Positions 27,770 through 39,486 of a stretch of 64,000 bases of DNA are shown here, in pieces (position 1 is the first letter of the stretch; every line of letters begins with the position of its first letter). The stretch is from the NCBI GenBank assembly GCA_020631735.1, contig CM036201.1, positions 73,427,253 through 73,491,252 of the forward strand. The letters are read 5' to 3'. The position numbers and the translations under genes were made by a program. The notes under the pieces were generated by a model that ran no database searches, had not been told where the DNA came from, and saw nothing but the letters and a program-made list of their open reading frames with translations. Source of the stretch: Saccharum officinarum. Lineage: Eukaryota > Streptophyta > Magnoliopsida > Poales > Poaceae.

Positions 27770-28430
27770 CCCACCGACTGATTCTCCAAAATACTTGGAG
27801 CCTCAGGGGCTAGACCCGCCGAGACCAATTGCGCGGCCTCCACAAACAACTACCAAAAAGCACTCAAATGCACCGGATTCTCCGAATTGCACGGGCTCAG
27901 GGTTGTTATCGTTATTATGGTAGTCTCAAGGAAAAAACCGTCAAATACCAAACTAGCTACGCAAGAGACCCAAACTTCTCAAGGAAAAACACTCAAATAG
28001 TATGGGGTGCACCGAGCAGACTACGCAAGAGGTCGAAATCGAACGAGGTACCTTGTCTACTCGGTGGACAGGACATAACTAAATGTACTTAGAAACTAGC
28101 TCTATCCAACTAGATTTTACTAGATTTTCTTGTAACACACTAGAAAACCAACATGTGAACCAATCAGGACTCTATATATAACACTGCCCCTAGACTACAT
28201 AAGGAGGGCTAGGGAGTCCTTGATTGGTCATCTCGATTAGATCTAGCTCATCCTCCAGATAGCTTGACCCATAGACACATTATTGTGATTCCCTACTCGC
28301 AATCGACCCCAACTGCATGTCGCATAAGTAATAAAGAACATCATCTATACTGACGTAGGATATCCTGTACGGAACCAATATAAGTTTGTCTCATGTGCGG
28401 TCCCGGAGCTCCAGCGAGACCCTATCGCGT
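27770..28430 (+). mobile_element. Degenerate gypsy LTR fragment
   Basis: Sequence style matches grass gypsy LTRs: TTGGAGCCTCAGGGGCTAGA near 27800, a TATA box CTATATATAAC at about 28172, a CTACATAAGGAGGGCTAGGGA transcript-start area, AATAAAG at about 28332, then GACGTAGGATATCCTGTACGG. Ends and target duplication were not identified. Confidence 0.4.
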
Positions 28431-28951
28431 CTGCGGCAACCTCTTGCTTCCTCTTTCCCTGCCACCGCCTGGCCATATGGTCACCCCTGCCCCAGCCCCA
28501 CCTGGCTGCCTCCTCCGCGGCCCGTTCTGACGGTGTCACCGTCGCCTACATCTCGTCGCCGTCTCTCCCGACCCGTCCCCACTGCTGGACCTGCCTGCCT
28601 TCCCTTACCCTCCTTTTAAGCCTGCCGGAGATGGAGAAAAAGAGAGCGAGAACGTGGACGTGAGTTGTCGATTAGACTTTTGGCATACTGAAGTCTTTAT
28701 TATTATATATAAAAGAAAGAGCGAATGGCTGGAGATGGCAAAACGCTGTATGACGCGAGGTAACGTGGACTTTTTTTTATCTATATAAATCCATTGGCTT
28801 AATTAGGTTTAGCTGGGCCAGAAAGCCCTAGCTAGCGTACGTTGATTGATTCGAGAGTCCTAACTGGCTAGTGGAGTACGTTGATTTGATTCATCGGCTT
28901 TGGCTTGTTGGATTTGATTGGCCAACAAACCTTGAGGTTGAGGCGCTTCCG
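28431..28951. other. Intergenic, no gene seen
   Basis: The first 190 bases are C-rich with fortuitous frames on both strands; the rest is AT-rich. No transposon end is visible. Confidence 0.35.
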
Positions 28952-30814
28952 TTACATTGTTCTTCCTCCTCTGTTCCCGAACAAGCAACATTGTATTAAT
29001 ATATCCTCAATCTTGATTGTTTTCTTACCATATGTCATTGCAGTAACCACATGCTCATAGAATGGTGATAAAAAGCACAAAAGAATTATTGCCATATCTT
29101 CATCATCAACTGTTATCTCTCTACGTGCTAGATTAGCAACCATCTGATTGAAGATGTTCAAGTGCTCCACGAGATCCGATCCCAACTTCTGCTTCATATA
29201 CAACTTGGTGGTCAATGTCCTGAACATGTACTAAGTAGCCAGCTTGTCCCATATTTTCTTTGTTGAGGTTAAATCCATGACATGGAATATGACCTGATCT
29301 GAGCGACATAATTGTATGGGTTGCGGCTATGTGCAATTGTCACTGCTACACATATTCTTTTGCGAGGCGTTTCTAAATGGGGCTCCGAGGCGGGCGGTCT
29401 GGTTGTCTGCCTCGGTTATTCGAGGCTGGGCAAGCGGGAAATGTAACGAAACCGTCTCGGTTAATGCTTATTAACCGAGGCGAACATAGTAAGAAAACTG
29501 CCTCGGTTAATGCTTATTAACCGAAGCGGGCATTGTAAGAAAATCGCCTCGGTTAATGCTTATAGACCGAGACGATTGCCCTAACGCAACCGCCTTGGTT
29601 AAGCGGTCGCTACAAAACAACCGCCTCCATAAATCAGGCGCGCCCGATTGGAAAGAATTGTAGTGCGCAGTTCGATCAGCCGATGCCCCGGATCGCTGAC
29701 GTGGAATCCTTGGACGGTTGGATCGGAGGCCAGGTGGAGTCATCTTGACTGTCAATTCATCTGTGCTTCTTCACTGAGAATGACAAGCGGTCCCCACATG
29801 ATGTCATCTCCATCCTAACTGAGAAATATCTCCCCTCCCTCTCGCGTACGTCCGCACTCCCTCCCGACGCCGCGCATCTCCCTCTCTCCCTCAGCGCCCT
29901 TCTCTCTCCATTGGCGCCCCCTACCTCCATCTGCAGCGCGCCCTCCACCTCTGGCCGGCCCCTCCCCTCCAGAGCTCGACGGCACTCCTCTCCTCCCGAG
30001 CACGATGGCGCATGTTCTCCCTCCCGAGCACGACAACACTCCTCTCCATCACGGCGCGGGGAGGCTGGATCCGGTTGGGGTGGAGCGGGGAGGCCGGATC
30101 CGGCCACGTGGTGTGGAGCGGTGCGGTGGTCGCACGGTGCGGGCCGCACAGTGGCCATGGTGGCGTGGGATGGCGCGGTGTGGGGCGCGAGGTGGCGAAC
30201 GACGCTGTGGCCATGGTGGCGCACAGGCCCAGGCACAGCCTCCCTCTCCTTTGAGTGCGGCGCGGCGTCCCTCACCTCTGAGCATGGCACGTCGTGTTCT
30301 CCCTCTCCTCCGAGCTCCCGACGCGGATTCGGCCTCCAACCGGCCGTCGATGGCGGATCCAGCCACCGGAGGTGGTGGGGGCGTAGATCCGGTCGCCAAC
30401 AACAGTGGATCCGGCCAACTGCGGCTGTAGGTGCATGGATCCAGCCACTGGCGGTTGCGGGGGCGTGGATCCGGCCACGAGCAGCGGCGGCGCGGGACCG
30501 GGCTCGATGGTTTTTTTATTTCCTGAAATTATTTACGGAGGCGGGCTACTTAACTCAAATGCCTGCCTCGGTTAAGGCTACGATTAACCGTGACCTTTCG
30601 ACCGAGACGGTTGGCTTGCCCACCTCGGTTAAATTTTGTACAGTAGTGTGTATCTCCTCTCAATCTTCATCGTCCATCTTGTCTGGCTTCTTCTTTGCAA
30701 ACCCTCCGAGATCCCTTGCTGAGCTAGCACATCCTTGACCCTTGTTTGCCACAGACCGAAGTTATCGCTGCCATCAAACTTTACTTCCTCCAATCTGGTA
30801 CCTGTCAGGGCCAT
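28952..30814 (-). pseudogene. Ty1/copia gag, split by a CACTA element
   Basis: The minus strand starts at an ATG at 30814 and reads LEEVKFDGSDNFGLWQTRVKD, the usual copia gag N-terminus. It continues to 30652, is interrupted by the element at 29341-30648, and resumes at 29340 with frame changes, giving TKLYMKQKLGSDLVEHLNIF and YEHVVTAMTYGKKTIKIEDI, which belong to the UBN2/copia gag domain. The pieces contain frameshifts and stops, and no protease, integrase or reverse transcriptase follows on the left. Gag would have formed the cytoplasmic particle; this copy is dead. Confidence 0.75.
29341..30648. mobile_element. Non-autonomous CACTA element, 1308 bp, target duplication TGT
   Basis: The left end is CACTGCTACACA and the right end, inverted, is CACTACTGTACA. 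TGT stands on both sides (29338-29340 and 30649-30651), the 3-bp duplication made by CACTA transposases. Subterminal motifs resembling CCTCGGTTAATGCTTATTAACCGAGG recur in both orientations at about 29395-29640 and 30535-30635. The GC-rich centre has long frames on both strands but no transposase motif, so the element depends on another copy. It inserted into the copia gag pseudogene. Confidence 0.85.
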
Positions 30815-31016
30815 CTGGCCGACCCGCGGTTTGATCGAGCTCTTGACGATCTCATCGCCAGATCCATATGCCTTGACAACCGGCTTGGACAGATTCCCCT
30901 TTCTGGGATATCCTTCCTGGTGCCCCCTCGCCAGTCGCCAGACTTCTTGTCGATGTTCACCTTGAGCACTCCTTGTCACCGCCGAGTTGAGCATGCTAAG
31001 CTCTCACCTGCACCGA

Positions 31017-31944
31017 CACTAGTACACAAAATATCATTACTGATAGTACTTTTCATATTTCTACTAGCGTTTTTACCAACCGCCAATATGAAAGGTCAGT
31101 AAAAATCAACAAACTTTACTGTCGTCACCTAAACCGCCACTATAAATATTTAAACTAGAGGTTTTCCAAAGTAAATGATTTTTCAGAAATTACAAATCAA
31201 GCTAAAATAGCAAAAAAAAAATATCCGAGGAGGCCCACGCTAGGCAACTACACATGGTTGTTTTGGCAAAAAAAAAAATTTCAATTTTCACGACAAATGC
31301 ATGCATATGCAGTTTCCTAGAATCAAACTCAAAATCTTAGGCCTCACATGTTATACCCCTTACCACTGCAGCCCAAAGTGACCTGTGACTTAACAACAAA
31401 ACTATTCCCTTAGTATTCACTCCACTTAATTTTGAAATGGAGATTTAAAGCTCTAAACTGATGCAAATGACAAAAGTTTAACTACAAAGTTTTAGATCTC
31501 ATCAAGATCTACAACTTTGCCTTTGATTGTTTTTCCATCCAAGGTCAATTGAGAATTCAAAAAAATATAAATTTTGGAATCATTAATCTTAAAACATAAT
31601 TTCTGAGCCATAAATGATTTCAAATGAAAAAATAGCCAACTACAAAGTTGTAGATATTTTCGAATATTATAACTTCCGTTCAGACCATTTCTCCTTCCAA
31701 GATTATCTAAAAAGTTCAAAAAAATATAATTTCAAATTATCTGTAGTTGCGCTAAGTTAAGAAAACCGCTAGTATAAATGCATTTTATTGGTTGTTTTCT
31801 TAAGCCTATCGCCAGTAAAAGTAAATTTACACCGTGACTCATAGCCATGGGCCCATAATTTTATTTCTACTTACGTCTATACATTATGAACTGTCAGTGA
31901 AAAAAATCGCAAGCGTCAACAAAAATTGATTTTTTTACTAGTAT
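31017..31944. mobile_element. Possible second CACTA-derived element
   Basis: CACTAGTACACAAAATATC at 31017 is a CACTA-like end. At about 31927-31944 a run ending TTTTTTACTAGTAT is roughly its inverse. Phrases about a CGCTAGTA- and CCGCCA-type motif recur near both ends. No clean 3-bp duplication was found. At 31310-31390 the minus strand has TGCAGTGGTAAGG and AGTTTGATTCT, weak tRNA-promoter-like boxes. Confidence 0.35.
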
Positions 31945-32095
31945 CACTACCAAAAAATTTTTTCTCGATAGTCCTGCTCCGTGGTTTGACCGAACTGGCC
32001 CTCTGCTCGGTGATTTATTTCAGCGTGCGAGCTACGTTATTCAAGCTGCACCTCATGAGTCTCCTTGACTTGTCTTTTGCACGTACTGGCAAATA

Positions 32096-32349
32096 CTCCC
32101 TCTGTCATCCAACTACATCGTGTGTCAGAAAAAAATAGTTTACGTTTGACTAAGTTTCTAATAAATATATTCATATTTATAGCTCTAAATCAATTTATTA
32201 TGAAAATACATTTTAAAATTAATCTAAGGATATTTATTTGATATCATAAATATTGATATTTTTTATCTATAATTAGTTAAACTTAAGATATTAAAAGAGG
32301 AACGTGATACTATGCTAGAATTGCGTGTTTTTTTCCTGGAACGAGGGAG
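32096..32349. mobile_element. Stowaway-like MITE, 254 bp, TA duplication
   Basis: It begins CTCCCTCTGTCATCC and ends GGAACGAGGGAG, with TA on each side (32094-32095 and 32350-32351). The interior is AT-rich and non-coding. Confidence 0.7.
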
Positions 32350-34374
32350 TACACCATGTGTGAACACGGTCAGCTTGTGTAGAAATTAAAGCCTTGACTT
32401 GACCTTTCTTGCAACTCCTGAGTCCTGACCAGCCCTGTCCACGCAAAGTTTAGAGGTACAAGGGGTGTCACGTTGACCGTTCAGATAGTAATAATAAATT
32501 AAACTACAGAAATCCTCAGTAATCCGCGGGACGAATTTATTAAGTCTAATTAATCTATTATTAACACATGTTTACTATAACACCACATCATCAAATCATA
32601 GACTAATTAGACTTAAAAAATTTATCTCGTAAATTAGTCGCAATCTATGTATTTAGTTTCGTAATTAATCTTGCACATACTCTTGTGTCAAAATAGACGT
32701 ACGTCTGGCTTCCCTCACTAAATTTATATAAAAATATATTAATATATTTATAATAATATAATTAGATTGAGTATAAAATATATTTTTATAATAAATTTAT
32801 TGAGAGATATAAATATTGATACGTACCGGAGCGTGTATTTATTTTGGACCGAAGGAGTAGCAACCTGCAGCATGTACCTAGACTCTCATTGAATGCATGC
32901 AGTTCATATTGACCATGGTAAACCATGCATGGTGCTTCACGCACATGTTTAATTCATGTTTTCTTCTTTTCCCACACACTTGACTGCTATCCTGCTACAC
33001 CCATGACCTATCTCCTTGTACGGCCTTCTTTTATAGGGTCCATATCTTTCGAGGCATGGAAATGACTTGGGAAGTCTTAGGCTCCTCCAAAGTGCTTTTA
33101 TCTCACAGCATATCTTTCAAGGCATGGAAACGACTTGCAAAACCTATTCGTTTGAGCTTTCAGCCGCTTATTTTTAGTTGGTCAGCAGTGCTTTTCTCTC
33201 ACAACAAATCAGCCAACAGTACTTTTAGCTGCTTATTTTCAGCCAAGCGAACATGTTGGGTGGCTTGTGATTAGAAACAAGTGTTGGGCAGTGGATGGCT
33301 TAGCATATTCTTTGTGATCCCGATCGGCAATTATGGCATAATCTGTTAGCTCCTATTGGCCTACGACACGCTTCAGGCTTTGTTTGAATGTCATTGGATT
33401 CACCTCAATCAATATGTGTTGGTGTGAATTGAGATAAAATTTAGTTTAAGTTATACTCCAATCCACACTAACACATGTGGATTGATATGAATTCGACTAC
33501 ATCCAAACAAGACCTCAAGGCACCTTGACGCCACGACGTGTGCTTCGCTGACTAGTGGAGGAAAGCTACCAAAAAAACAATGGGAAGGTCTCAAATAAAA
33601 GGGTTCAATAGTATTCTGATTCTCGGAGCTGGAATAGACGTGTCTTTGATGGTGTCTCTTCATCTTTGTTGGTTGCCCAATATTTTCAATGAAGAGCTGC
33701 GAATGTGATGTTTTGCTAGAGCTTGGAAACATCAAAAATTATTCTTTGGTCATGTGGAAGTGGTAGAATAATTTTACATAATGGTGGGGTCATATTTTGT
33801 TGTTTGGATTGAATATAGATCTTTTTTTAAAATATTTTCATGACCTTCTTCATCTCCCAATTGAGGAGAGTAGGTTATCTTGTATGGTTTATTTACTCCT
33901 TTTCCTCCAATACGAAAAATACGCAGCTCTCCTACGTGTTTGATAAAAAAAACTTAATAGCATAATCAATTTTTTTTAACCGTGATGTTTTATTTAGAAA
34001 CCATGGTTCTTTTAACATCAGACCTTTGCGCGCCATATTTTATTTTCTTTGCACATCAGAAACCATGGTTCCCAGTAGACGGCGAGGTGGGTGCGCGCAA
34101 GCAGCACCACCGCCGCTCGGTAGGCTGAGCATAGGCCTTCTAGTCAGCGCCGCAATTTGGGTTGATCTCTCTCCAATGTAATAGCATAGCTTGCAGTACA
34201 CTATGGAGAATCCGAGCGTTCATGTACAACTTAGTGACCCTCTAAGATGCCTCTAAGACATGGTGTATTGAATATTTTCTCTACCCTGATACAAAGACAT
34301 GCAAACATTTTACGTGTTCGAGAAAAAATTTCCTTTTATTCCGGCCTGCTGCATGCTTGCTAGCTCAACAAAGT
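32350..34374. other. Intergenic with further MITE pieces
   Basis: 32520-32670 contains ACGAATTTATTAAGTCTAATTAATC, an internal motif of a common grass MITE that also appears at 40850. 33042-33068 and 33111-33137 are near-identical 27-base copies (ATATCTTTC-AGGCATGGAAA-GACTT). 33150-33250 matches the repeat at 18430. At 33371-33513 inverted ends (CTTTGTTTGAATGT and ACATCCAAACAAG) mark a MITE of about 140 bp. No gene is supported. Confidence 0.45.
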
Positions 34375-34567
34375 TGTAGCGCCCACGTGACAAAAAACCA
34401 CGAAAACGCTGCTTGTGCCTGAGACATAGGACACGTTACACAGAGGCCAAACTGTGTATCGACGTCACGTTGTAGCGCCCACGTGACAAAAAAACCACGA
34501 AAACGCTGCTTGTGCCTGAGACATAGGACACGTTACACAGAGGCCAAACTGTGTATCGACGTCACAG
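34375..34567. repeat. Tandem duplication of a 96-bp unit
   Basis: TGTAGCGCCCACGTGACAAA begins both copies at 34375 and 34471. They differ by one A in a homopolymer run. Each contains CACGTG and ends TATCGACGTCAC. Confidence 0.95.
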
Positions 34568-34903
34568 GCGTTCACACATATAGTTAGGTATATATACTCT
34601 CTCCGAATAGGTAGATTCTTTGAGTCATCTAAAGTCAAATTTTTAAAAGTTTGACCAAAATTTTAGAAAAAATCATTAAGATTTTTTACATCAAATTAAT
34701 ATCTATCATTAGATACACAATAAAATATATTTTTATATTGTGCTCATTTTATATCATGCGCCGGACCGCCGTCACCGCAACCTTGTTCCCCTCCTTTGTG
34801 GGCCATGCGCCTCTGAGTTGTGCCGCCAGGCCGTGTCCTTGCCTGGGGCCACCGTGCGCACCGTCGGCGCATGCCTTGATGCGGCGACGCCTGGGGTAGT
34901 TGA

Positions 34904-35344
34904 GGGCTAAGACTACCCGCAAACGATACTCTAAAGCTTTAGAGTATGAATATAGAGTAAAAACTGTTGTACTGGTACTCTAAAACGATATTCTATTCTT
35001 TCTCTCACTCTATATTTAGAGTGGTACTGTGCTTACTCTATACTCTATATTAGCGGGTCCCACTAGCTAAACAAAGGAAAAAATGCTATAACTCACAAAC
35101 AAAAAGTCTAAATTAAATTTCGATTTCACCATTGAATTTGTCTCAATAAATCCTTCAAAACTAGATCACACATGAATATATTTAGATAAAGTGACAAGTG
35201 GGTCCCACAATAGATAGAGTGGATAGAGGATGATATACAGGATGGATGAGTGCGGGAGAATTGAGTATAGATGAGAGAATCTTGCTGACTAGGACGTATA
35301 GAGGATAAATATAGAGGTACATAAGTGCGGGTAGTCTATGGCCC
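34904..35344. mobile_element. Fold-back MITE, 441 bp
   Basis: The left end GGGCTAAGACTACCCGCA matches the inverse of the right end, GGGCCATAGACTACCCGCA, with small differences. The inside repeats short phrases such as ACTCTATA and TATAGAGT in both orientations. Superfamily and target duplication are unclear. Confidence 0.55.
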
Positions 35345-36006
35345 TAGGGTGGCCGCTGTCGCGGGCACCTCTGGATTTGCGACCGCGCTGACGTCCCATC
35401 GTCCAAGGCCCATGACGACATCGCGCGGACATCGATGAACAGCCGAGCTCCAACCGCCGACCTCCGTGGCGCTGTTTCTGCGCACGCCAATGACTCTGAG
35501 CACCGGCGCGATGACTTCAAGTGTGCTCACGACGCCGCATCATCTTTGTCAGCCTCGCATGCCCCGAACGCCGTAGCAGACCGCCCTCCGAATGCCACCG
35601 CAGACTGCTACAGACCGCTCGCCCAAATGCCAACCAGGAGCCAGTGCCAAACCTCGCCACCGGACACCTGCCTCCTCGCCGTCATGCTCCACCGCCGGCT
35701 GCGCCACCCGGACTGACTGTGCCAGACACCGAACTCCTCGTTGTCGTATTCTACCTGCTCTGCTTCCAACGTCAACCTGACACGCCGTCGTCCACGACCT
35801 CGTTGCGCCCCTGCCTCTGTTGGTATGGATTTATATTGGTTTTATTTGAGGACTGAAGAGTTGTTGCCTTATTGATTGAGGTAGTCTGATTTGGAGCTGT
35901 ATCGTATTGAGTAGGAGCAACGAGACTCTTTCGTGGGAAAGAGCGAGAACGCGGAGGCCAGACCAAACCGACCAAACAAAAAAAAAGAGAGGAAATTTTG
36001 CCTCTT

Positions 36007-36011
<5 letters not shown>
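35345..36011. other. Intergenic, GC-rich then AT-rich
   Basis: Several overlapping frames occur at 35340-35850 on both strands without any domain. I see no gene. Confidence 0.4.

Positions 36012-36098
<87 letters not shown>
36012..36098. repeat. (TA)n microsatellite, about 43 units
   Basis: Uninterrupted TA repeat, placed directly next to a Helitron-like terminal phrase (GCCTCTTTATTTTATA) at 36000. Confidence 0.95.
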
Positions 36099-36101
<3 letters not shown>

Positions 36102-36214
36102 GGATAGAAAAAAAGAAACAAAGGTATAGATTTGAATTAGGATTCTTATTTCTATTCAGTTTATTCAGACTCAGAGAGATCTATTTATCCTAACTATCTA
36201 GGGTCATATAAGTC

Positions 36215-36535
36215 TAGACGGACTACAGGTAGTTAGGGGGAGATGGACAAAAAAAATAGTCTGAAATTTTGCCTCTTTATTATTAGGTATAGATTGGTTA
36301 AAACTAAAAACTAAACTTTAGACTACTTTAGTTAACTTTTAATGTTTAACTAATGAATAGAAGTCTTTTTTTTTATTCCCAAAAAAGAATAAAAGTCTTT
36401 TTTTCGAAGTTGCCTAAACTTTAAATACAACTCACTTATATACCACCTATTAATAAAGAGGCAAAATTTCAGGCTCTTTTTTTTCGTCCATCCATTTGTT
36501 TAGTCCATCTCCCTCTAACCACCGGACGATTGAGA
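36215..36535. mobile_element. Inverted pair of Helitron-like 5' ends
   Basis: At about 36215-36298 and 36430-36535 the same terminal sequence occurs in opposite orientations. It includes AATAAAGAGGCAAAATTTCAG, a purine run and GTCCATCTCCC. Related copies start near 36000 (reverse), 36717 (forward) and 38505 (forward). The 38505 copy belongs to an element with a recognisable Helitron 3' end. No matching 3' ends were found for the others, so they may be decayed or rearranged. Confidence 0.45.
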
Positions 36536-38478
36536 GTTTCTTCTGTTCAAACTTATATATATAGCCCGTGCTTAGACGAGTTTGAATAGTTCTTGTCTAA
36601 CGTGATACGGAGTTTGATTACAAAACGTATTGGGTCGATATTAGAAATTGAAAAAGGGAAAAACATGACGGATTAAAAACCAATCGGAAGTGAAGAACCA
36701 ATGGGATATGAAAAATAATATTTAATTAATATAATAATAAAGAAGCAAAATTTCAACCTCTTTTTTTGTGTTCAGAATTTTCGTCCAGCCTTATGGACAA
36801 AAAAAGAGAGGACAGGAGAAGAGGCAGTAATTGAGTTTGAGTCCTATACGGACTGATTAATTTTGGGCAGAAAAGAGAGGACGGGAGGAGATCAGTAATT
36901 CAATTTGAGTCATATACGGACTGAGCACTAAAATCGTAATTGTCTTTCTCAACGTCACCTGGTGGAAATCGGATCGGAACATGGCAAAAAGAAAAGAAAC
37001 TCCAGGCAGGAACTAAACAAACTCTGACGCATGTATTCCATACCAAACTGGACGGACCCGGATAAAAAATCGATTCCTTCGCTATCATATACAGATCGAT
37101 AGAAGATCAAATCTAAGAAAGAATTGAATCGATGAAATCAAAGAGAATAAAGGAGGACATCAGATGTGGTCCCACTTCCCGGGGCGACAACGCCGCCAAC
37201 CAGGTTCGCCTGCGCCGCCGCCTCTGCGCTCGCCGGCCTGAGGGCCCGCGACGCCGGCCAGCAGGTCTGAGGCGTCGTGCCGCGTCGTGGTCAAGGTCGC
37301 AGATGAAGGACGCCGTCGCCAGTGTGGGGATTACGGTGCCGCCGCCGCCGTTGTGTGGATCCAGGCACAGCTGCGGAATCGTGATTGGATTGGAATACTA
37401 CTCCAGCTCCTATGCTCCTTCCTATCACAAAAATCAATTCTTCGGTACATTGGACTTGAACTCCAGTTCGACTCGGATTTGACCCTGAGCTCGTTGGCTT
37501 CGTTGACCCCGGCGAGTTCGCAGAATCCATACGAAGGTTCGAAAAAAATTCAGCCAGATCCAATTGGCCGGCGATTGGATCCGCCAACTTTTGATGCAGA
37601 CAACAAACAGTACCATTGGCAAGAAGGAGACGGAAGGAGGCATGCTCCTCGCTGCTGCTGCTTGCAGCTTAAGCGAGCTTGCTCATTTGGCTGCTTGCCG
37701 TCACATGCCATGCACGAATCACGGGGCTCGCCACCCTTCACCACAGATGCCCCGTGTAGACGCTGACTCCTCAAGCAATCTCCTTGGACGCTCGATTGGG
37801 ACTCCGCCAGCTCTTTCCTACTCCTCGACCGCTGTGGGAGCAGAAGCAGGGAGCTTTGGATTGGATGAGGCATGAGGCGAGACCGCGAGATAGATGATTG
37901 AGAGAACTGGAGAGAGGTGATAGGTGCGGTGGCAACATGCATGTGGAGAAGGTGCTGTCACGTAGGAGTATTCGGTATGTATTATTGTTTTCTCAGTATG
38001 ATTCACCTCTTCGATTCTTTGAAGGTACTAGCAAAATTTCTAATTAATTTTTTAAACAATGAGTTCGGTGGTTCACATGCATGTAAGTAATTAAGTATGG
38101 CTTGATTCAATGACTATAAGGAAAAATAACAGATGGATTGACATGCTACTATATTTAGGAAGATTATCAACTCTTCATTTTTCTCGGAAATTCAAATCGG
38201 CAGCTGCCTGTAAATTCAGAGGCGAGATCCTCTCTACTGTCCAATACTCGTCATTATTCTTAGTTGAGATCCTCTAAACTGGCTAATACTTTCTTAGTTG
38301 AGTTATGATGTGATCAGTATTGTTCTAATTTACATGATTACAACATCATACTCTATCCGCATCAAGATAGGTAGCATATCAAGTTTGCCCAGTTTGTTGA
38401 TCTTTGAAAAAGATACAAGACACGTGTGGGGAATATTATTTCCTGTGCAAACCACAGATGCACATTTTAAATATAATA
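36536..38478. other. Intergenic, TE-derived pieces, no gene supported
   Basis: One more Helitron-like 5' end lies at about 36717. The GC-rich stretch at 37170-37880 has frames on both strands, none with a recognisable domain or splice pattern. Confidence 0.4.
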
Positions 38479-38816
38479 TCTATATCCATATCTATCATAA
38501 TATATATCAATAAAGAGCTAAAAATTTTCTCCATTCATTTTTTGTCCATCTTCTCCCTAACTATCTGAAAAGTGGAGAGTTTTCTTCGTATCTCCTATGT
38601 GATCTGGACCCATGACTCATACTCATACAAGTTAAGACTCGCGTCTAGCGATGATGAATAGGGAGTCTAATTCTAATACATATTGGGTCACGCACATGAA
38701 CCAAAGTCTTTTTTATATAAATAGATGTATATAAATAGTTCTATATTGTCATCATTTTCTATGAAGTTTTGATAGTTTTTTTTTCTTCCGTTGCAACGCA
38801 CGGACATATTTACTAG
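38479..38816 (+). mobile_element. Small non-autonomous Helitron, 338 bp
   Basis: It starts TCTATATCC after an A, and ends CCGTTGCAACGCACGG (a short palindromic hairpin), then TTTACTAG followed by T. A 5' TC, a 3' hairpin about 10 bases before CTAG, and insertion between A and T are the Helitron pattern. There is no RepHel coding sequence, so mobility would need an autonomous partner. Confidence 0.65.
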
Positions 38817-39486
38817 TCAAAGCAAATTCAGATGTTGTAAAGGTTTAGCACACTAATTTTCAGTTACAGCATAATCAATTACTTAATAAAAGTTACAAAT
38901 CGAGTGCAACTGTTGCAAATATAAAACAGTTGTAATTTGACCATAAACTAACCCTGAGAGGCCAAGGCCCACCCTCCTGGACGACGCCGTGTGGTGCGTG
39001 CGACAGAAAGACTCACGTACGTCCGCATGAAAACGGATCGGATACGGACGGATATTATTGATATTATATTTGTTTTCATATTTTTGTCCGGATTCAGATA
39101 CGAATACGGATAATGTCAATCATGCTGGATAGGATACGACTAGATATCGACATCATAAATATGCGATTTGAGTATTCAGATATGGATACGGTATCGGATG
39201 TTGAATATCCGGACTCGGAAACGAACAGATCTGAACCCCTCTAAACGAATTCGGTCTCGAATACGATCGGAAAATATTCATACCGTTTTTATCCCTACGT
39301 ACGTCACAGACGGGCTGGCGCTCTTCCTCCATCCAACAAATCCCATCAATCGGCTTAGCCTGGGGGCTGGGGCCGGCCGGAAGAGTCATAGCTAGCCAGC
39401 AGCAACAATTCCGTCGTCACGACGTCACCTGAAGGTGGTCAGGACTCAGGACCGGCGAGATCGATTGGAGAGCCCAGAACAGATCG
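38817..39486. other. Intergenic and proximal upstream region of the next gene, with a MITE
   Basis: At about 39014-39305 inverted ends (ACGTACGTCCGCATGAAAACGG and CCGTTTTTATCCCTACGTACGT) bound a 290-bp MITE rich in GGATACGAATACGG phrases. It lies about 180 bp before the start codon at 39487 and may therefore be in the promoter. No TATA box could be assigned. Confidence 0.45.

Noticed and set aside
29911..30738. 275-residue plus-strand frame in the CACTA element
   Set aside because: GC-rich low-complexity sequence with long frames on both strands. It crosses the right end of the element and shows no domain.
35907..36193. Frames crossing the (TA)n tract, also at 20867-21292
   Set aside because: Composed mainly of Tyr-Ile repeats from the microsatellite.
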